DNA from: Chryseobacterium sp.
GTDB lineage: Bacteria; Bacteroidota; Bacteroidia; Flavobacteriales; Weeksellaceae
Direction of reading: 5' to 3'
Length of the DNA: 64,000 nt
Assembly: GCA_027492795.1 (NCBI GenBank)
Contig: JAPUEB010000025.1
Span: 16,738-80,737 of the forward strand
Part shown: in pieces, positions 59,895 to 64,000 of the stretch
How the letters are laid out: each line of letters opens with the position of its first letter
How positions within the stretch are numbered: position 1 is the first letter of the stretch
Translations under genes and position numbers: made by a program
Notes under the pieces: generated by a model
Told to the model about the DNA's origin: nothing
Databases searched by the model: none
The model's input: the letters and a program-made list of their open reading frames with translations, nothing else

Positions 59895-60077
59895 ATGGCA
59901 ACCAAAAGAAAATATTCCAAAGCAGCGCAGGAAAAAATCGGTGAAGTGATGCACGAATTTAAAGAAGGAAAACTAAAATCTTCTTCGGGGCAAAAAGTAA
60001 CCGATAGAAAACAGGCGATTGCAATAGGAATTTCCGAAGCGAAAGAGCGTGGATTGAAAGTGCCGAAACAAGAATAG
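59895..60077 (+). CDS. DUF6496 small basic protein
   Basis: 60-residue Lys-rich protein: ATKRKYSKAAQEKIGEVMHEFKEGKLKSSSGQKVTDRKQAIAIGISEAKERGLKVPKQE. This is the compact YSKAAQEKIGEVMHEFKEGKLKS...V.DRKQAIAIGISEARE pattern of DUF6496, likely nucleic-acid-associated. Function unproved. Confidence 0.85.
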   Translation: MATKRKYSKAAQEKIGEVMHEFKEGKLKSSSGQKVTDRKQAIAIGISEAKERGLKVPKQE

Positions 60078-60085
60078 TGAGTTTT

Positions 60086-60258
60086 TTAAACCACAAAAGT
60101 TACACAATTTTTTATTTCCATTAAAGTTGGAACGAAAAACACTTATAAAGTTCACAAAATGAAAATCTTTGATTTTCAAACTTTTGTTAACTAAAAGATT
60201 ATCAGAAAAGTAATAGTTATTTTCTGAAAATTTTTATCTTTTGTGACTTTTGTGGTTT
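60086..60258. repeat. Inverted AAACCACAAAAGT element
   Basis: AAACCACAAAAGT (60088-60100) and its exact complement (60246-60258) border about 145 nt. The right arm extends to 60236 as the reverse copy of the 23-nt sequence at 1483-1505. No gene inside. Confidence 0.7.
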
Positions 60259-60270
60259 TAAAATAAAAAA

Positions 60271-60305
60271 AAATGGCGGTGTTTTTTTGCACCGCCATTT
60301 CTATT
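60271..60305. terminator. Bidirectional terminator between DUF6496 and glgP genes
   Basis: Perfect 11-bp stem AAATGGCGGTG (60271-60281)/CACCGCCATTT (60290-60300), T-rich loop, A-rich and T-rich flanks. Ends at convergent genes. Confidence 0.88.
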
Positions 60306-60318
60306 TTTAAAGATTTTC

Positions 60319-62010
60319 TTAACTCAAAACAATCTCCTTCGCTACATCAGCATTATAAATTTGCTGATAATATTCCGCCGCCATTCTGTCGCTTCCGAAT
60401 TGCGTTTTTACATCATCCATCGCTGTTTGCTGTATTGTTCTCCATTTTTTTGGATTCTCGTAATACGTTGGAATTACTTGGTTTTCCAAAATATCATACA
60501 ACTGTACCAAATCGTAATTATCCTGCTCATAAACGCTCATATTCATATAATCTGCCATAGGAACTACGAAAGAATTTTCGCCCGATTTTGCAAATTCCGG
60601 AATCCAGCCGTCGTCTGTAGAAACATTTACAGAACCGTTCATTGCAGCCGTCATTCCCGAAGTTCCGGAAGCTTCTCTTGGAACTCTTGGATTGTTCAAC
60701 CAAACGTCGGAACCTTGCTTCATCAACTTACTTAAAGCCAATTCGTAACTGGTAAGAACCGCCATATTTTTAATGTTTTTGCTTTCTTCCACCAAAGAAT
60801 TGAAGGTAGAAATCGCGCTGTAATCCATCGGATATGGTTTTCCTGCCCAAATTATTTGAACAGGATATTTTGGATTGTTCAGCATTTTCAAAAATCTTTC
60901 TTTGTCGTGAAGAAGCAAATCTGCACGTTTGTAACCTGCAAATCTTCTCGCCCAAACTATTGTGAGAACATTAGGATCAAATAATTTTCCGCATTGATCC
61001 GCAACCGTTCTGAAAAGGCGTTTTTTCAAATGTTTTTTTCTGAAATCAAACAGCATTTCATCGTTTTCGTCTTTCGATTCGTAAAGCGGTTTATCTGCCC
61101 AAAATTTGAATTCCTGCGCATTCGTAATCGATTTAATTTCACAAATTCCCTCATATTTATTCCACATCATATTGGAAACCACACCGTGAAGTTTGGAAAC
61201 GCCATTAGCAATTCTGGCCATTCTCAACGCACAAAGTGAGTGGTTGAAACGGTCGTCTTCTACGCCTTCAATTGCCTTCACGCCACTAATATCAAGACCG
61301 GAAAAGTAGCCCATATCGTGACATAGATTGATGTTGTGTTTTTCGTTTCCGGCTTCTTCGGGAGTGTGTGTTGTGAAAACCAATTTTTCCCTTACTTTAT
61401 CAAGGTTTCCGTCGAATTTTTTCAAAAGATAAAACGCAGCAGGTAGTCCGTGAGCTTCGTTCAGGTGATAAACATCTCTTTCAAAATTCATCATATCCAA
61501 CAATTTCGCGCCGCCTTTTCCAAGGAGAATCATCTGCGCAATTTTCGTGCTTTCATTCGCATCGTAAAGTCTGTGGCAAATGGTTTTTGAAATGTGGTCG
61601 TTTTCCGGAACGTCTGTAGAAAGGAAAAACATTGGAGCTGTGTGAAATGTTTCAGGATTCAGATACCACACTTTTACCCAAACCGGAGCTTGGTGAATGT
61701 CAATCTGAAATTTGATACCGGTGTCTTCCAAAAAACTGTAAATTTTCTTCGTCCAAGTTGGCTGCAAAGTTTGGTCGTGGTTTCTGGCTTGGTCATAGTA
61801 ACCAAATTTCCATAAAATACCGATTCCTACAAGGTTTTGCTTCAAATTGTAAGCGCTTCTCATGTGAGAACCTGCAAGAAAACCAAGTCCGCCGGAATAT
61901 ATTTTCAAAGCCTGATCTATGGCAAATTCCATCGAAAAATAGGCAACTTTCTTAGAATAATCGGGGTTGATGCTGTAAGGCATCTGGAAGTTTTTAAAAT
62001 CTGTCATCAT
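60319..62010 (-). CDS. glgP: Short-form alpha-glucan phosphorylase
   Basis: 563-residue enzyme of the alpha-glucan phosphorylase type (short form). Start YSMEF-like VAYFSMEFAIDQALKIYSGGLGFLAGSHMRSAYNL; HLNEAHGLPAAFYLL; FTTHTPEEAGNEKHN; WARRFAGYKRADLLLHD. At the cofactor site it reads EASGTSGMTAAMNGSVNVSTDDGW: the lysine expected after SGM (PLP Schiff base) is Thr (codon ACG confirmed in the DNA). It may thus not use PLP in the normal way. It stands alone with a -7 box at 62030-62037. Confidence 0.9.
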   Translation of the reverse strand: MMTDFKNFQMPYSINPDYSKKVAYFSMEFAIDQALKIYSGGLGFLAGSHMRSAYNLKQNLVGIGILWKFGYYDQARNHDQTLQPTWTKKIYSFLEDTGIKFQIDIHQAPVWVKVWYLNPETFHTAPMFFLSTDVPENDHISKTICHRLYDANESTKIAQMILLGKGGAKLLDMMNFERDVYHLNEAHGLPAAFYLLKKFDGNLDKVREKLVFTTHTPEEAGNEKHNINLCHDMGYFSGLDISGVKAIEGVEDDRFNHSLCALRMARIANGVSKLHGVVSNMMWNKYEGICEIKSITNAQEFKFWADKPLYESKDENDEMLFDFRKKHLKKRLFRTVADQCGKLFDPNVLTIVWARRFAGYKRADLLLHDKERFLKMLNNPKYPVQIIWAGKPYPMDYSAISTFNSLVEESKNIKNMAVLTSYELALSKLMKQGSDVWLNNPRVPREASGTSGMTAAMNGSVNVSTDDGWIPEFAKSGENSFVVPMADYMNMSVYEQDNYDLVQLYDILENQVIPTYYENPKKWRTIQQTAMDDVKTQFGSDRMAAEYYQQIYNADVAKEIVLS

Positions 62011-62029
62011 TTATTTAAAATTCAAGGTG

Positions 62030-62037
62030 CAAAGTTA
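62030..62037 (-). promoter_or_regulatory. -7 box TAACTTTG of glgP
   Basis: CAAAGTTA on the plus strand, 19 nt before the start codon. Confidence 0.6.
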
Positions 62038-62085
62038 GTAATTAATACATTTTTCAAATGTTAATTTTTCTTTTGTTGATATATG

Positions 62086-62904
62086 TCAGGACAAGGATTG
62101 ATATGCGGTAAATAGCAAAGCAGACAAAACGATTACTCCAAAAATAAAATAATACAGCGAAACCGCCAGAAAAGTGCGAAGCGCAACACGTATTTTAGAT
62201 TTTTGATGAAAAAGTTGAACAATTGTCCAAAAAATAAGCCCATTCACAGCGAGGAAAAAGAATCCGTCAAGTGGACCAGTCAATTTTTCAATCAAAAGGA
62301 AAACCAGATAAACCGCGAGAGATTGCCCCGTAATAAAGGTTGAAATAACAAGCCACTCCGGAAAATTGAGCTTATATTTTCTAAAAACAACAAAAAAAGC
62401 AAACGCAAAAAAAGGAATCATCAGTAATACGGCAATCGCAAAATGGTGATTGATCCATTCCAAACCGTTTTTGGAATAATCGGCAAAATCACTCAGAAAT
62501 TGGGCGGTTTTAGCTGCATCTGCGTCCTTACTTTTTACAATTTCTACATTTACATTTTTTTTAAACTTTACAATATTTTCCACCGAACTGTCATTCGGAT
62601 AGAGATAATGATTGATTAAAGCGACAATAGAGCCCAAAATCATAATCAAAAGTACTGGTTTGAAATGCTGTTGACGTCTTCCATCCAAATATTCTCGGAT
62701 AGAATGTCCCGGCCGTGTAAAAAGTTCTTTTACAGTGAAAAAAATGCCGCCGTCTATATGAAAAATGCCGTGTTGAATTTCGTGAGCTAGAAAATGATAA
62801 TTGATGCGGTGCGTATCGGATTTCTGTCCGCAATTATGACAAAATTTTTGGTCTAAAAGCAAGTGTTGACCGCAGTTTTTGCAGTATTTCTCGTCGTGGT
62901 GCAT
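62086..62904 (-). CDS. DUF3667 zinc-ribbon membrane protein
   Basis: 272-residue protein. N-terminal zinc ribbon CKNCGQHLLLDQKFCHNCGQKSDTHRINYHFLAHEIQHGIFHIDGGIFFTVKELFTRPGHSIREYLDGRRQQHFKPVLLI, the full DUF3667 signature, then about four membrane helices. An in-frame TTG adds one residue at 62907; the ATG is preferred. A -7 box TATTTTTG is at 62919-62926 (minus strand). Function unknown. Confidence 0.9.
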   Translation of the reverse strand: MHHDEKYCKNCGQHLLLDQKFCHNCGQKSDTHRINYHFLAHEIQHGIFHIDGGIFFTVKELFTRPGHSIREYLDGRRQQHFKPVLLIMILGSIVALINHYLYPNDSSVENIVKFKKNVNVEIVKSKDADAAKTAQFLSDFADYSKNGLEWINHHFAIAVLLMIPFFAFAFFVVFRKYKLNFPEWLVISTFITGQSLAVYLVFLLIEKLTGPLDGFFFLAVNGLIFWTIVQLFHQKSKIRVALRTFLAVSLYYFIFGVIVLSALLFTAYQSLS

Positions 62905-62918
62905 CAATATATTTTGCC

Positions 62919-62926
62919 CAAAAATA
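62919..62926 (-). promoter_or_regulatory. -7 box TATTTTTG of the DUF3667 gene
   Basis: CAAAAATA on the plus strand, 14 nt before the ATG. Confidence 0.5.
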
Positions 62927-63032
62927 AAAAATCAGTGTGAATTATTCTTTAATTTTTTCTAAAGACTTGTTTTTGTAAGATTTTTTTAGCTAATTTTAAA
63001 ACGTAAAATTTTGATTATCAAAACTTCACGTT

Positions 63033-63830
63033 ATGAAGAAAACTTTCACCGATGAAGATTTAGTCAAAAATCTTTCGCTGTATTACCTCAATCGGCATCT
63101 CACGAAGAAGCCGATAGAAAAATATCACCGCCAAATCGACAGTTCCACGCTTCACGAACGCGAAAAATACAAGAAAAAGGCTGAAATTCTGTTGCTAAAC
63201 TCTTTTCTTCATCATTTTCCCGAAATTCAGTTTGAAAACCTGATCTGCGAAAGTCCAGATTTTATCGCCGAAATTCACGGTAAAAAAATTGGTATCGAAT
63301 TAACGGAAGTCATCAATCATCTGGAAATGAAAAAGATAGAAAGTCAATTAAACAAAATTTTTCGCCAAGCCGAAATGCTTTTAGAAAACGAGGACATCAC
63401 GAAATTTCGTGGTGTCTATTTTTTAGAATTTAGAAATATTTCGATGATTGATATTTTGGAAAAGCATGAGGAAATGGTTCAAAACATTTACAAATCAATC
63501 CGAAAAGAAAAAGCAATCGGTTTCGTGCGAAAAATCCGAAAATCTCCGCATCGCAGAAACGTTTTTATTACCCACGATTACAATTTAAACCTTTTCGACG
63601 GACTTTGCTCCGAAAAAATTATTGAACTCATCCACAAAAAAAACGAAAAATATCCTTACTACGACCGGAGTGTAGATGAATGTTGGCTCGTCATAGTTTC
63701 GGATATGAACTCGCTTGCTTCGCGCTATTCTTTTATTCAAAACAAAGAGAATTTGCAAAAAATACATTCTCCGTTTCACAAAATTTTCCATTTGGAGAAT
63801 ATGTATGGGAATTTGACGAATATTAAGTGA
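63033..63830 (+). CDS. Hypothetical protein with nuclease-fold-like motif
   Basis: 265-residue soluble basic protein I cannot name. ESPDFIAEIHGKKIGIELTEVINHLEMKKIESQLNKIFRQAEMLLE (about 73-118) has the P-D-x12-E-x-(K/T) spacing of PD-(D/E)XK nucleases, but Thr stands at the usual Lys. A helix-rich N-terminus (YLNRHLTKKPIEKYHRQID) and a C-terminal SVDECWLVIVSDMNSLASRYSFIQNKEN complete it. It could be a restriction- or repair-type nuclease or a structural relative. No partner genes are visible inside the window. Confidence 0.7.
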   Translation: MKKTFTDEDLVKNLSLYYLNRHLTKKPIEKYHRQIDSSTLHEREKYKKKAEILLLNSFLHHFPEIQFENLICESPDFIAEIHGKKIGIELTEVINHLEMKKIESQLNKIFRQAEMLLENEDITKFRGVYFLEFRNISMIDILEKHEEMVQNIYKSIRKEKAIGFVRKIRKSPHRRNVFITHDYNLNLFDGLCSEKIIELIHKKNEKYPYYDRSVDECWLVIVSDMNSLASRYSFIQNKENLQKIHSPFHKIFHLENMYGNLTNIK

Positions 63831-63897
63831 AGTTTGAGAGAGTTTTAGTGGTTTAGTTTTTTAGTGGTTTAGTGATTTAATTGTTTAGTGAAATAGT
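63831..63897 (+). repeat. Stop-anchored TTTAGTGGTTTAG array after last gene
   Basis: Directly after TGA: AGTTTGAGAGAG, then about six units of the form TTTAGTGG/TTTAGTGA/TTTAGTGAAATAG. Same placement as the other stop-anchored arrays but a new unit. Confidence 0.75.
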
Positions 63898-64000
63898 TAG
63901 ATTCTATCACGTAAATTATACTGTACTTTAATAATTCGTAATTTTAAACTGATCTCTCATAAAATAAGTTGACGTAAAGTTTAGTTGATAACTTTTCTAG

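Noticed and set aside
1..64000. tRNA or rRNA genes and insertion sequences
   Set aside because: No cloverleaf, rRNA core sequence, transposase ORF or IS-type terminal repeats were found by eye in the gaps.

Overview
The window is an AT-rich chromosomal segment from a member of the Bacteroidota, almost certainly class Flavobacteriia and most like the Chryseobacterium/Kaistella group (Weeksellaceae). Evidence: a PorZ-like type IX secretion protein with a C-terminal sorting domain, a TonB-dependent receptor with a carboxypeptidase-regulatory N-domain, Flavobacteriia-specific families (DUF6427, DUF6341, DUF6496), the short-form glucan phosphorylase, the general lack of Shine-Dalgarno sequences, and the Bacteroidota -7 promoter box TAnnTTTG in front of many genes. 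I see no rRNA, tRNA, CRISPR array, insertion sequence or prophage. The naming of the lineage is inference from gene families, not from a database search.

Layout. 1-5.2 kb: the end of an ABC-F ATPase gene, then a small His/Cys-rich secreted protein and a TonB-dependent receptor (probably a metal-uptake pair). 5.2-10.2 kb: trigger factor and a giant M16 zinc protease. 10.2-21.6 kb: mostly minus-strand housekeeping genes (MgtC-like, DUF3109, DUF6427 facing DUF6341, UspA, FAH hydrolase, DUF2007, DnaQ-like exonuclease, PssA), one plus-strand LTA-synthase-like phosphoglycerol transferase, then a class IV aminotransferase homologue, a START-like protein and a class III aminotransferase. 21.8-24 kb: a 44-residue membrane peptide and two peptidoglycan-active enzymes without signal peptides. 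24-36.6 kb: formate-THF ligase, outer-membrane barrel, glucokinase, two YceI proteins, alpha/beta hydrolase, serine dehydratase, M23 peptidase, GpsA, Mqo, DUF1684 protein. 36.6-41.3 kb: a tightly packed minus-strand operon (split 5'-nucleotidase, PorZ, RecO). 41.4-48.3 kb: DapA, GNAT, an AraC-type regulator/response regulator/PAS histidine kinase operon, and small membrane proteins. 48.3-64 kb: RecG, thioredoxin, three tandem POT peptide transporters, a ParE/RelE toxin-antitoxin pair, DPP-IV peptidase, stress proteins, glucan phosphorylase, DUF3667 and an unknown possible nuclease-fold protein.

Functionally the segment is core metabolism plus a protein/peptide scavenging theme (M16 protease, secreted DPP-IV, three POT transporters, serine dehydratase, T9SS PorZ). 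The most unusual feature is between the genes. Many stop codons are followed within 0-8 nt by a short-period tandem 'phrase' array whose unit differs from gene to gene. Other intergenic gaps hold several families of palindromic or composite repeats, some shared between distant gaps of this window.
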